DNA of 64,000 bases from Kineococcus gynurae (lineage in GTDB: Bacteria; Actinomycetota; Actinomycetes; Actinomycetales; Kineococcaceae): NCBI RefSeq assembly GCF_050871315.1, contig NZ_JBJLRE010000002.1; one strand, 5' to 3'. Positions 10,280-17,231 of this stretch are shown in pieces. The number at the start of each line of letters is the position of its first letter. Positions within the stretch are counted from its first letter, which is position 1. The notes under the pieces are model-generated. The model was not told where the DNA came from and did no database searches. It saw only the letters and a list, made by a program, of their open reading frames with translations. The position numbers were made by a program, and so were the translations under genes.

Positions 10280-10365
10280 GGGGCCAGTCCGCCAACGGGG
10301 ACCGACCGTGACACGAACGGCGGAGTTCCCACGGCGGTTCTCCCGCGGTTCGGGGTGATCGGGGA

Positions 10366-10544
10366 TAGCGTCGGGGACGTGGGGAGGCATCCGCCGCCCC
10401 ACCCGGGAGGTCCTTCGTGTCCGCTGCCGCACGCAGCAGGGAGGCCCGGACCCGGGTCGCCCGACGGGAGACCTGAGGTCCCGGTTCCTTGCCGAGGGGA
10501 GCCGGTCCGCGCGCCGCGGTCGGTTCCCGAGACGGGAGACGTCC
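10366..10544 (+). promoter_or_regulatory. phoH2 promoter and long leader
   Basis: The 265-bp gap before phoH2 contains a TAGCGT hexamer (10366-10371), which would start a leader of about 165 nt. The leader holds a 19-codon reading frame, a hairpin (CCGGTTCC pairing with GGGAGCCGG, 10484-10502) and two copies of GACGGGAGAC (10463-10472 and 10531-10540). The first copy is inside the small frame near its stop; the second forms the phoH2 ribosome-binding site. Confidence 0.35.
10417..10476 (+). CDS. Candidate leader peptide upstream of phoH2
   Basis: A 19-codon frame reading MSAAARSREARTRVARRET. It begins at GTG with a good CGGGAGG Shine-Dalgarno 6 nt upstream and ends at TGA 10474, 68 nt before phoH2. 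Six of its 19 residues are Arg. It could act as a translated leader that controls phoH2, or be fortuitous. I recognise no homologue. Confidence 0.3.
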   Translation: MSAAARSREARTRVARRET

Positions 10545-11912
10545 GTGGTTCAGAACCTCACGACCGCAGCGCCCACCCCGACCGCCGCCCGCGCGGCCGA
10601 CGCCGCCGTCCACCGTCGGACCTTCGTCCTCGACACCTCCGTCCTCCTCTCCGACCCCGGTGCGCTGCAACGCTTCGACGAGCACGACGTCGTCCTGCCC
10701 CTGGTCGTGGTCTCCGAGCTGGAGGGCAAGCGTCACCACCCCGAACTGGGCTACCTCGCCCGTGAGTCCCTCCGCCGCCTCGACGACCTGCGCGTGCGTC
10801 ACGGCCGGCTGGACCGGCCGCTGCCCATCGGGGAGCAGGGCGGCACGCTGCGGGTCGAGCTCAACCACTCCGAGATCGCCACCCTCCCCGCCGGGCTGCG
10901 GGTGGGGCCCTCGGCGAGCAGCAACGACACCCGGATCCTGGCCGTGGCCCGCAACCTGGCCGACGAGGGGCTCGACGTCACGGTCGTCTCCAAGGACGTG
11001 CCGCTGCGGGTCAAGGCCTCCGCGGTGGGGCTCGCCGCCGAGGAGTACCGCGCCGAGCTCGTCCCGGACTCCGGCTGGACCGGGGTCAGCGAGCTGGGGG
11101 CGAGCGCGGAGGAGGTGTCCGCGCTCTACGAGACCGGGCGCCTCGAGCACGCCGAGGGTCGGGAGCTGCCGACCAACACCGGGGTCGTCCTCGCCTCGCC
11201 GCGCGGCCACGCCCTGGCCCGGGTGCTGCCGGACAAGCAGCTGCGGCTGGTCAAGGGCGACCGCGACGCCTTCGGGGTCCACGGGCGCTCCGCCGAGCAG
11301 CGGATCGCCCTCGACCTGCTGCTCGACCCCGAGGTCAGCATCGTCTCCCTCGGTGGCCGGGCCGGGACGGGCAAGTCGGCCCTCGCGCTCTGCGCCGGGC
11401 TGGAGGCCGTGCTGGAACGCCGGGAGCACCGCAAGGTGGTCGTGTTCCGGCCGCTCTACGCCGTCGGCGGTCAGGACCTCGGCTACCTGCCCGGGACCGA
11501 GGCCGAGAAGATGGGGCCCTGGGGGCAGGCCGTCTTCGACACCCTCGAGGCCCTCGTCTCGCCCGACGTGGTCGAGGAGGTGCTGGCCCGCGGGATGCTC
11601 GAGGTCCTCCCGCTCACGCACATCCGCGGACGCTCGCTGCACGACTCCTTCGTCGTGGTCGACGAGGCCCAGTCCCTCGAGCGCAACGTCCTGCTGACCG
11701 TCCTGTCCCGGATCGGGCAGAACTCCAAGGTGGTGCTCACCCACGACGTCGCCCAGCGGGACAACCTGCGGGTCGGGCGGCACGACGGGGTGGCGGCCGT
11801 GGTCGAGGCGCTGAAGGGGCACCCGTTGTTCGCCCACGTCACGCTCACCCGGTCGGAGCGCTCACCGGTGGCCGCACTCGTGACGGAGCTGCTGGCCGAC
11901 TTCGGCGCCTGA
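10545..11912 (+). CDS. phoH2: PhoH2: PIN-domain ribonuclease fused to PhoH ATPase/RNA helicase
   Basis: A 455-residue two-domain protein. Residues ~25-165 form a PIN domain with acidic residues at the expected places (VLDTSVLL Asp30, SELEGK Glu59, SKDVPLR Asp151). Residues ~245-455 form the PhoH P-loop domain: Walker A GGRAGTGKS (270-278), a VVFRPLYAVG strand, Walker B VVVDEAQ (370-376) and LTHDVAQRDN. Characterised mycobacterial PhoH2 (Rv1095) unwinds and cleaves RNA and can act as the toxin of a PhoAT-PhoH2 pair. No full-length PhoAT gene is obvious here. The start is GTG 10545, 5 nt after GGGAGA. Confidence 0.93.
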   Translation: MVQNLTTAAPTPTAARAADAAVHRRTFVLDTSVLLSDPGALQRFDEHDVVLPLVVVSELEGKRHHPELGYLARESLRRLDDLRVRHGRLDRPLPIGEQGGTLRVELNHSEIATLPAGLRVGPSASSNDTRILAVARNLADEGLDVTVVSKDVPLRVKASAVGLAAEEYRAELVPDSGWTGVSELGASAEEVSALYETGRLEHAEGRELPTNTGVVLASPRGHALARVLPDKQLRLVKGDRDAFGVHGRSAEQRIALDLLLDPEVSIVSLGGRAGTGKSALALCAGLEAVLERREHRKVVVFRPLYAVGGQDLGYLPGTEAEKMGPWGQAVFDTLEALVSPDVVEEVLARGMLEVLPLTHIRGRSLHDSFVVVDEAQSLERNVLLTVLSRIGQNSKVVLTHDVAQRDNLRVGRHDGVAAVVEALKGHPLFAHVTLTRSERSPVAALVTELLADFGA

Positions 11913-11970
11913 TCGTTCACCCGGATGCGTGTGAGGTTGCCCACGAAAGTCGACGAACAGTCGCGCCACT

Positions 11971-11986
11971 GTTACCTCTCCGTGAC
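11971..11986 (+). promoter_or_regulatory. GTnAC direct repeat (possible MtrA-like box)
   Basis: GTTAC (11971-11975) and GTGAC (11982-11986) are in direct orientation 11 bp apart, one helical turn, which suits an OmpR-family regulator. They lie about 250 bp upstream of a secreted cell-wall enzyme. The rest of the 11913-12238 gap holds GC-rich inverted repeats but no convincing riboswitch. Confidence 0.3.
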
Positions 11987-12238
11987 GAAACCGAGTCTGG
12001 ACGTTTGCCAGGAGGCCGGGGGAGCAGGCACCGTCGTACCTCGACAGCACGCACCACCGGCTCCCCCTCCCGCCCGCGGCTCCGCTCCCGGGCATGTGCG
12101 GGACCGGACCTCACGACGGGATCGCACCCCTGGCGGGTGACGCTGCCCCACGGCCCCGAGCGGGCCGGGCTCCCGTGATCCGGGGTGGTGCGCGAAGATC
12201 GACCGGGCGTGGGCCGGGCGACCGAGGGAAGGCCTCGT

Positions 12239-12916
12239 TTGCCGCACCGTCCGACCCACCGTTCGACCACCGTCCGCCCCGAGCGCCCGACCGAGAGCAC
12301 GCGCGGCTTCGTCCGCCGCCGCGCCCTCGCGGGGACGGCCGTCCTGACCCTGGCCGCAACCGTGGTGCTCGGGGCCTCGGCGGCCACCGGCCCGGCCCCC
12401 GAGGCCGAGGCGGCCGAGCCGGACCACCTGTACCTGGCCGCCGTGGCCGCCCACCAGGACCTGACCGCCGACGCCTTCTTCTCGGCGCGGGACTCCCGGG
12501 CGGCCACCAACGCGCGCATCGCCGAGGAGCAGCGCCTGGCCGCCGAGGCCGAGGCCGCGCGGCTGGCCGAGGAGGCCCGCATCGCGGCCGCCCAGGAGGC
12601 CACCCGCAACGCCCAGCGCGACCCGCAGGCCGCGGCGCAGGCCCTGGCCGCCGACCGCGGCTGGGGTGCCGACCAGTTCGGCTGCCTGGTCAAGCTCTGG
12701 AACAAGGAGTCGGGCTGGCGCTGGGACGCCGACAACCCCTCCTCCAGCGCCTACGGGATCCCGCAGGCCCTCCCCGGCAAGAAGATGGCCTCCGCCGGGG
12801 CCGACTGGGAGACCAACCCCCTCACCCAGATCACCTGGGGCCTGGGGTACATCGAGAACCGCTACGGCTCGCCCTGCCGGGCGTGGTCGCACTCGCAGTC
12901 GGTCAACTGGTACTGA
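12239..12916 (+). CDS. Secreted lytic transglycosylase-like protein
   Basis: A 225-residue exported protein: a basic N-terminus, a hydrophobic signal (RRALAGTAVLTLAATVVLGASAA), an Ala/Glu-rich probable coiled coil (EEQRLAAEAEAARLAEEARI) and a C-terminal SLT-like domain with WNKESGWRWDADNPSSSAYGIPQAL, where the Glu is the likely catalytic acid. It should cleave the peptidoglycan glycan strand during wall remodelling. Two Cys in the domain (FGCLVKLW and SPCRAW) could form a disulfide. The start is uncertain: TTG 12239 has GAGGGAAGG 6 nt upstream; GTG 12185 is an alternative. Confidence 0.8.
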   Translation: MPHRPTHRSTTVRPERPTESTRGFVRRRALAGTAVLTLAATVVLGASAATGPAPEAEAAEPDHLYLAAVAAHQDLTADAFFSARDSRAATNARIAEEQRLAAEAEAARLAEEARIAAAQEATRNAQRDPQAAAQALAADRGWGADQFGCLVKLWNKESGWRWDADNPSSSAYGIPQALPGKKMASAGADWETNPLTQITWGLGYIENRYGSPCRAWSHSQSVNWY

Positions 12917-12937
12917 TTCCCGGGCGCGATCCCGGAC

Positions 12938-13939
12938 TCAGCGGCGGTGCGAGAGCCCGCCGCAGGGGCAGGCGAAGAGACGGCAGAGCGCTTCGCCGAG
13001 CGGGTGCTCCCGCCCGACCGCCCGGTCGAAGGACCCCCGCAGGGTCCGGGTGCGCGTCCCGGTCGTGACGAGCACGTCGAGGCCGTAGCGGTCCACGCCG
13101 AGCACCGACACCTCGCGCACCTCGGCGGCCTCCGCCGCCCTCAGCCGCCCGAGCACCCAGCCGATCAGCGCGTCGCTGTGCTGGTGCTCCAGGTGGGCGA
13201 CGAGGGAGTCTTCGTCGACGTAGAGCGGGTCCGGCGTGGCCAGCAGCACCTCGTCCTCGTCCAGCAGGTGGACCTCCGAGCCGGTCGTGACCCGCACGTC
13301 GGCGACCTCCAGGCGCCACAGGCGACGGGAGGAGCCCACGTCGAGCAGGGCCCCGAGGGGCCGGACCGAGGCGGCGTCCCCGGCCAGTTCGCGCTGTCGT
13401 GCGGAGGAGACCGCCTCGACCCATCCGGTGATGCACAGTCGCGCCCGCGGCAGGCTCGCCCGCCCGGGCGGCACGTCGAGGACGTCGAGGGCCGCCGGGA
13501 CCCCGTAGGTGGCCCCGCCGTGGGCGGCGTGCGCGGCCTGACTCGTCAGCTCCAGCAGGCGCACCGCCAGGGGCGAGTCGTCCTCCACGAGCAGCAGCAA
13601 CCCGCCCATCGGGTCGGTGAGGTGCTGGACGGGGTGGCCCACGGTGCCGGCCCGGGCCTGCCGCTCCCGCCCGCCGGAGCCCGCGTGGGCGCCGGGGCAG
13701 TCGGTGGCGTGCCCGTCGTCGGTCGGCAGGACCAGCGTGCCGGGGACGACCCCCAGGGCCAGCGTCCGCGCCCACTGCGCGGGGGAGGGGCGGCGGTCGC
13801 CGGTGGGCGCCTCGATGGTCGGGGGCACCCCCGCCTGACCGGTAGAGTTGGGCTCGGTGCGCTCCGTGCCGTCACTCGACGTGGCGGTGCTGGGTGCGGT
13901 GGTCCAGGCGGTGCTGGAACGAGTACCCGGCTGAGTCAC
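12938..13939 (-). CDS. DUF2470 domain protein (HugZ-like C-terminus)
   Basis: A 333-residue protein. The first ~100 residues are low-complexity with possible metal ligands (DDGHATDCPGAHAG). The middle resembles the FMN-binding split barrel of haem-utilisation HugZ proteins (HLTDPMGGLLLLVEDDSPLAVRLLEL, RARLCITGWVE). Residues ~245-320 are a DUF2470 domain (VAHLEHQHSDALIGWVL, VSVLGVDRYGLDVLV). The relatives bind haem or FMN. The start GTG 13939 has GAGGAGG just upstream. An iron-box-like site lies in the shared upstream region with rpsD, which would fit iron control; that link is inference. Confidence 0.72.
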   Translation of the reverse strand: MTQPGTRSSTAWTTAPSTATSSDGTERTEPNSTGQAGVPPTIEAPTGDRRPSPAQWARTLALGVVPGTLVLPTDDGHATDCPGAHAGSGGRERQARAGTVGHPVQHLTDPMGGLLLLVEDDSPLAVRLLELTSQAAHAAHGGATYGVPAALDVLDVPPGRASLPRARLCITGWVEAVSSARQRELAGDAASVRPLGALLDVGSSRRLWRLEVADVRVTTGSEVHLLDEDEVLLATPDPLYVDEDSLVAHLEHQHSDALIGWVLGRLRAAEAAEVREVSVLGVDRYGLDVLVTTGTRTRTLRGSFDRAVGREHPLGEALCRLFACPCGGLSHRR

Positions 13940-13980
13940 TGTGCCTCCTCGGAGCGCGATCGTCCTGTGCTGGCGGTGTC

Positions 13981-14002
13981 GGAGACCTCTGATGAGGTCT
14001 CC
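13981..14002 (+). promoter_or_regulatory. Perfect 9-bp dyad upstream of rpsD
   Basis: GGAGACCTC and GAGGTCTCC are separated by TGAT. It could be a hairpin in the S4 leader (S4 often autoregulates its mRNA) or a DNA operator shared with the divergent DUF2470 gene. Which applies depends on the transcription start, which is not determined. Confidence 0.45.
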
Positions 14003-14008
14003 CTTCGG

Positions 14009-14027
14009 TCAGGACAGGCTTACCTTA
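14009..14027. promoter_or_regulatory. Candidate DtxR/IdeR iron box
   Basis: TCAGGACAGGCTTACCTTA matches 14 of 19 positions of the textbook IdeR/DmdR palindrome, with an AGGCTTACCT core differing at one base. It overlaps a possible rpsD -10 (TACCTT) and faces the DUF2470 gene. Confidence 0.35.
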
Positions 14028-14042
14028 CGATCAGGAGACGGA

Positions 14043-14651
14043 ATGAACAACGCACGACCCAAGGTGCGCATCTCTCGCGCGCTGGGCGTGGCCCTCACCC
14101 CGAAGGCCGCGCGCTACATGGACCGTCGCCCGTACCCGCCGGGCATGCACGGCCGCAAGCAGAAGAAGGCGTCGGACTACGCGACGCAGCTGAAGGAGAA
14201 GCAGCGCCTTCGGTACCAGTACGACATCAGCGAGACCCAGCTGCGTCGGGCCTACGACCTGGCCAAGCGCAAGCCGGGCAAGACCGGTGCGAACCTGGTC
14301 ACGCTGCTCGAGACCCGTCTCGACGCCGTCGTCTGGCGGGCCGGCTTCGCCCGCACCATCTACCAGGCCCGGCAGATGGTCGTGCACCGTCACATCGTCG
14401 TCGACGGCCTGCGCGTCGACCGTCCGTCCTACCGGGTCGTCCCCGGCCAGGTCGTGGAGGTCGCCCCGCGGTCCAAGGCGAAGACCCCGTTCATCGTGGC
14501 CGCCGAGGGTGGCTGGTCGGACAACGAGATCCCGGGCTGGCTCGACGTGCAGCGCCAGGACCTCTCGGCTCGCATCCTCGCGCTGCCGGTCCGTGAGCAG
14601 ATCCCGGTGACCTGCGACGAGCAGCTCGTCGTCGAGTACTACTCGCGCTGA
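14043..14651 (+). CDS. rpsD: 30S ribosomal protein S4
   Basis: A 202-residue S4: KVRISRALGVALTPKAARYM, PPGMHGRKQKKASDYATQLKEKQRLRYQYDISETQLRRAY and the S4 RNA-binding domain ETRLDAVVWRAGFARTIYQARQMVVHRHIVVDG. The N-terminal region has no Cys, so it is the zinc-independent type. S4 nucleates 30S assembly and is a translational autoregulator in many bacteria. ATG 14043 has AGGAG 6 nt upstream. The gene stands alone, not in an rpsM-rpsK-rpsD-rpoA operon, as in streptomycetes. A strong hairpin follows. Confidence 0.97.
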   Translation: MNNARPKVRISRALGVALTPKAARYMDRRPYPPGMHGRKQKKASDYATQLKEKQRLRYQYDISETQLRRAYDLAKRKPGKTGANLVTLLETRLDAVVWRAGFARTIYQARQMVVHRHIVVDGLRVDRPSYRVVPGQVVEVAPRSKAKTPFIVAAEGGWSDNEIPGWLDVQRQDLSARILALPVREQIPVTCDEQLVVEYYSR

Positions 14652-14670
14652 GGCCCGAGCAGGGTTCCAC

Positions 14671-14706
14671 CCGGAGGGCGTCGACCGCACGGTCGGCGCC
14701 CTCCGG
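14671..14706 (+). terminator. Intrinsic terminator after rpsD
   Basis: Arms CCGGAGGGCG and CGCCCTCCGG enclose a second stem CGACCG/CGGTCG, giving about 15 bp of pairing with one mismatch and a tiny loop. Confidence 0.75.
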
Positions 14707-14733
14707 CGTTCCCGGGCCCGGTCCCGTTTCCAG

Positions 14734-14739
14734 TACGGT
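14734..14739 (+). promoter_or_regulatory. -10 element for ferritin gene (leaderless type)
   Basis: TACGGT, then 7 nt, then ATG 14747, with no Shine-Dalgarno sequence. Confidence 0.45.
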
Positions 14740-14746
14740 GCCGATC

Positions 14747-15298
14747 ATGACCCAGGTGCAGACCCCGCCGACCACCACCTCCTTCGCCGACCTGCTCGTC
14801 GGGCAGGTCGCCATGGAGTTCCACGCCCACCAGCAGTACGTCGCGCTGGCCGTGTGGTTCGACGCCCACGACCTGCAGCAGCTGGCGAAACTCTTCTACG
14901 CGCAGGCGTTGGAGGAGCGGAACCACGGGATGATGATGGTGCAGTTCCAGCTCGACCGGGACCTGCCGGTGACCATCCCGGCGACCCCCGCGGTGCGCAA
15001 CGACTTCACCGAGGTCAGTGAACTCATCTCGCTCGCGCTGCAGCAGGAGAAGGCGGTCACGACGGCGATCGAGGGTTTGATGGCCGCGGCCCGACGCGAG
15101 TCGGACTTCATGGCCGAGCAGTTCGTGCTGTGGTTCCTCAAGGAGCAGGTCGAGGAGGTCGCGAGCATGTCGACGCTGCTCACGATCGTCCAGCGCGCCG
15201 GGGACGACCTGTTCAAGGTCGAGGACTGGATCGCCCGCGAGCACGGCCCCGAGGGTGCCGACCCGACCGCCCCGCCCGTGGCCGGCGGGGCGCTCTGA
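14747..15298 (+). CDS. Ferritin (non-haem iron storage)
   Basis: A 183-residue four-helix-bundle protein. The ferroxidase ligands are visible as QVAMEFHAHQQY (Glu), ALEERNHGMMM (ExxH) and later QQEKAVTTAIEGL and FLKEQVEEV. The length and the lack of a bacterioferritin-style haem Met pattern favour ferritin (Ftn/BfrB-like) over Bfr. It would oxidise and store cytosolic Fe(II) in a 24-mer. It lies just beyond the rpsD terminator, so it has its own leaderless-type promoter. The nearby iron-box-like site and DUF2470 gene make an iron theme plausible. Confidence 0.9.
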   Translation: MTQVQTPPTTTSFADLLVGQVAMEFHAHQQYVALAVWFDAHDLQQLAKLFYAQALEERNHGMMMVQFQLDRDLPVTIPATPAVRNDFTEVSELISLALQQEKAVTTAIEGLMAAARRESDFMAEQFVLWFLKEQVEEVASMSTLLTIVQRAGDDLFKVEDWIAREHGPEGADPTAPPVAGGAL

Positions 15299-15336
15299 GG
15301 GCGCTGCTCCCGGGGGCCGGCGCCCGGGCCCGGTGC

Positions 15337-15342
15337 TAGCGT
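15337..15342 (+). promoter_or_regulatory. -10 element for 47-residue Cys-rich protein (leaderless type)
   Basis: TAGCGT, then 6 nt, then GTG 15349. This supports expression of the small gene. Confidence 0.45.
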
Positions 15343-15348
15343 CGCGGG

Positions 15349-15492
15349 GTGGCGAAGAAGCGGCGGTGGCCCAAGCAGAAGTGCTGCGTGTCCAAGCCGC
15401 GGTGCAGTCGCTGCCCCCTCCAGATGCTCAAGGACGGGACGCTGCCGGAGGGGTACACGGTCAAGAAGCGGAAACTCGTCAAGGTGGCGTGA
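15349..15492 (+). CDS. Small basic Cys-rich protein (47 aa)
   Basis: A 47-residue protein, VAKKRRWPKQKCCVSKPRC... with four Cys clustered as CC-x5-C-x2-C (residues 12, 13, 19, 22), then PLQMLKDGTLPEGYTVKKRK and a basic tail. The cluster could bind zinc or an Fe-S centre; the strong positive charge suggests nucleic-acid or ribosome contact. It resembles small Cys-rich hypothetical proteins common in actinobacteria, as far as I recall, with no known function. Support for its reality: a leaderless-type -10 six nt upstream and a perfect 14-bp hairpin beginning in its last codons. Confidence 0.65.
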   Translation: MAKKRRWPKQKCCVSKPRCSRCPLQMLKDGTLPEGYTVKKRKLVKVA

Positions 15493-15511
15493 CCGGTCCG
15501 GTCACGCCACC
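15483..15511 (+). terminator. Terminator overlapping the stop codon of the 47-aa gene
   Basis: Arms GGTGGCGTGACCGG and CCGGTCACGCCACC are perfectly complementary around a single T. The TGA stop (15490-15492) is inside the left arm. It also sits at the 3' end of the convergent I36 gene, so it may act both ways. Confidence 0.7.
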
Positions 15512-15526
15512 TCGGCCGAGGGTGGT

Positions 15527-15991
15527 TCAGAGGAACTTGTGCGAGGCGTTGTTGTCGCGCAACGAAGTGTTGAGGTTCGTGTACGAGTTCGCGGGGATGA
15601 GCTGCGACGCCCCCGAGTAGTTGCTGTTGTAGTACACCCGAACCGCGCGGGTCGACCGGTTCCAGACGGACTGCACGTTGTTCTTGATGCAGGCGTTGTA
15701 ACCGGACAGTCCCCGGGTCTTGAACACGTAGCAGGTCGCGGGGTCGGTCCCGTAGGTGGACACGGAACTCGTGAAGTCGGACAACGAGCCCTGGTAGTTC
15801 GAGAGGTAGTAGAAGCAGACCTCCCCGCTCTCGCACACGCCGTTGCGCGGGGTGGCCGCGTCGGCGGCGGTGACCGGTCCGACGACGGCAAGGCCGCTCA
15901 CGGCCAGGGCGGCCGCGACGACGCGGCGGGCCCGACGGGTGCGCGGGGAGGTGCGGGTGGAACGGGTGGCGGACGTGCCGGTGCTGAGCAT
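15527..15991 (-). CDS. Secreted peptidase inhibitor family I36-like protein
   Basis: A 154-residue protein with a twin-Arg/Lys-poor signal region ending in AADAA (about residue 46) and a mature beta/gamma-crystallin-like domain with Cys pairs: NGVCESGEVCFYYLSNYQGSL, TCYVFKT, YNACIKNNVQSVWN and VYYNSNYSGASQ. The repeated (Y)xxxNYxG motif is typical of the SMPI/I36 family, which inhibits metalloproteases in Streptomyces; crystallin-like calcium binding is an alternative. ATG 15991 has CAGGGAG 7 nt upstream. It is divergent from the LuxR regulator across a strong palindrome. Confidence 0.8.
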   Translation of the reverse strand: MLSTGTSATRSTRTSPRTRRARRVVAAALAVSGLAVVGPVTAADAATPRNGVCESGEVCFYYLSNYQGSLSDFTSSVSTYGTDPATCYVFKTRGLSGYNACIKNNVQSVWNRSTRAVRVYYNSNYSGASQLIPANSYTNLNTSLRDNNASHKFL

Positions 15992-16075
15992 GAGCAGACT
16001 CCCTGTCTGGTCTCACCGCCCACCGCGGGCGGCGTCCCACCGTTGTAGGCCGCGCGGCCGCGCGGGGTGGTCGGC

Positions 16076-16093
16076 CTACGCAGTTCTGCGTAG
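16076..16093. promoter_or_regulatory. 18-bp operator-like palindrome between I36 and LuxR genes
   Basis: CTACGCAGTTCTGCGTAG is a perfect 8+2+8 dyad. A second overlapping inverted repeat (GTAGGCC 16045-16051 with GGCCTAC 16073-16079) lies toward the I36 gene. It is 60 bp before the LuxR start and 85 bp before the I36 start, a natural binding site for the neighbouring LuxR-type dimer. Confidence 0.55.
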
Positions 16094-16152
16094 TTCTCGG
16101 TGGGTGGTGGGCGTCCGGCGCGCCGCTCGGAGATCCGTGATACCCCAGGCGC

Positions 16153-17181
16153 ATGCTCAGCGACGCTCAGTGGCGGTCGGTGCGTGACATCGGGTTCGAC
16201 CTGCTCGACGCCGAGGGGGAGAGCGATCCGTACCGGGCCGAGCTGGAGTGCCTGCTCCGCCTCGTCCCGGCGGAGGTCGCCGGGTCCGGGGAGCTCGACC
16301 TCGTCACCGGGGCCGGGGAGATGCGCGAGACCCCGGACCTGCTGATCCCGCTCGCCGTCAACGGGGTCGAGGAGGTGCTGGCCCACAACCCGGGCATGCG
16401 CCACCTCGCCGAGCGGGGGGACCTGGCCGCGGTCCGGGCCGAGCAGATCCCCGAGTCGGGGGACTGGGCCCGCAACCCTTGGCGGCGCGAGCTGCTGGAC
16501 CCGGTCGGGCTGACCCACGCGGTGGTCATCGGCCACCGTCTGCCCGGAGGGCGGGTCGTGCAGGGGTGGGGGGTGAACCGCGACCGGCCGTTCCGCGACG
16601 ACGAGGTCGAGATGCTGCAGGCCCTCGACCCCGCTCTCCGGCGCGCCGCGCGGGCCCGTCGTCGTCGGGAGGTCGTGCTCCACCTGGACCGGGCGGTCGC
16701 CGAGGGCGCGGGTCTGGTGATCTTCGGGCCGGTGGCCGTCGTCTACCGCAACGCGGAGGCCGACGAGCTGCTGGAGCGGCACCGCGTCGCGTTGGCGACG
16801 CTGCGGGGGGTGACGTGCGGGCAGTTGTCCCCCGGACGTCCCGAGGGGTCGATGTCGACGGCGGTCGGGATCCTGCGGTTGCAGCGACGTCCGGCCCTGC
16901 CCGGGTGCTCCGCGGTGGTGCTGGACGAGGTCGGTGCGGGCCACCGGGTCCCGGGCGGGCTCACGCCCCGCCAACTGCTGGCCCTCGGCCACCTCGGGGA
17001 GGGACGGACGGCGGCGGCGATCGCCCGACTGATGGGCGTCAGCGAACGGACCGTCCACAAGCACCTGGAGAACCTCTACCGCACCCTCGGGGTGGGGGAC
17101 CGGCTGTCGGCCGTGCTCAAGGGCCGGGAACTGGGGCTGCTTCCCGTGCTGGACCCGGCGGTCGCCGACCCCGACGCCTGA
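16153..17181 (+). CDS. LuxR-type transcriptional regulator
   Basis: A 342-residue protein. The C-terminal ~65 residues are a LuxR/GerE helix-turn-helix: GLTPRQLLALGHLGEGRTAAAIARLMGVSERTVHKHLENLYRTLGVGDR. The N-terminal ~270 residues are not a CheY receiver or a recognisable autoinducer domain; a GAF-like segment is possible around 100-200 (NRDRPFRDDEVEMLQALDPAL, LVIFGPVAVVYRNAEADELL). Such orphan regulators usually control adjacent genes, here most simply the divergent I36 inhibitor. The start ATG 16153 lacks a strong ribosome-binding site. Confidence 0.85.
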   Translation: MLSDAQWRSVRDIGFDLLDAEGESDPYRAELECLLRLVPAEVAGSGELDLVTGAGEMRETPDLLIPLAVNGVEEVLAHNPGMRHLAERGDLAAVRAEQIPESGDWARNPWRRELLDPVGLTHAVVIGHRLPGGRVVQGWGVNRDRPFRDDEVEMLQALDPALRRAARARRRREVVLHLDRAVAEGAGLVIFGPVAVVYRNAEADELLERHRVALATLRGVTCGQLSPGRPEGSMSTAVGILRLQRRPALPGCSAVVLDEVGAGHRVPGGLTPRQLLALGHLGEGRTAAAIARLMGVSERTVHKHLENLYRTLGVGDRLSAVLKGRELGLLPVLDPAVADPDA

Positions 17182-17186
17182 TCGCG

Positions 17187-17222
17187 CCGGAGGCCGGCCC
17201 CCGCGGGGGGACCGGCCTCCGG
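17187..17222. terminator. Bidirectional terminator between LuxR gene and fumC
   Basis: Arms CCGGAGGCCGG and CCGGCCTCCGG (11 bp, perfect) surround an inner CCCCCGCGGGGG. It lies between convergent stop codons. Confidence 0.75.
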
Positions 17223-17231
17223 TGTGCCGGT

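Noticed and set aside
11913..12238. c-di-AMP (ydaO) riboswitch before the secreted transglycosylase, as found for some actinobacterial wall hydrolases
   Set aside because: The gap has GC-rich stems but I could not find the conserved core segments of that riboswitch class.
12185..12238. GTG start adding 18 residues to the transglycosylase
   Set aside because: Added residues are Arg/Gly-rich and not signal-like; TTG 12239 has the better ribosome-binding site, though the choice is not certain.
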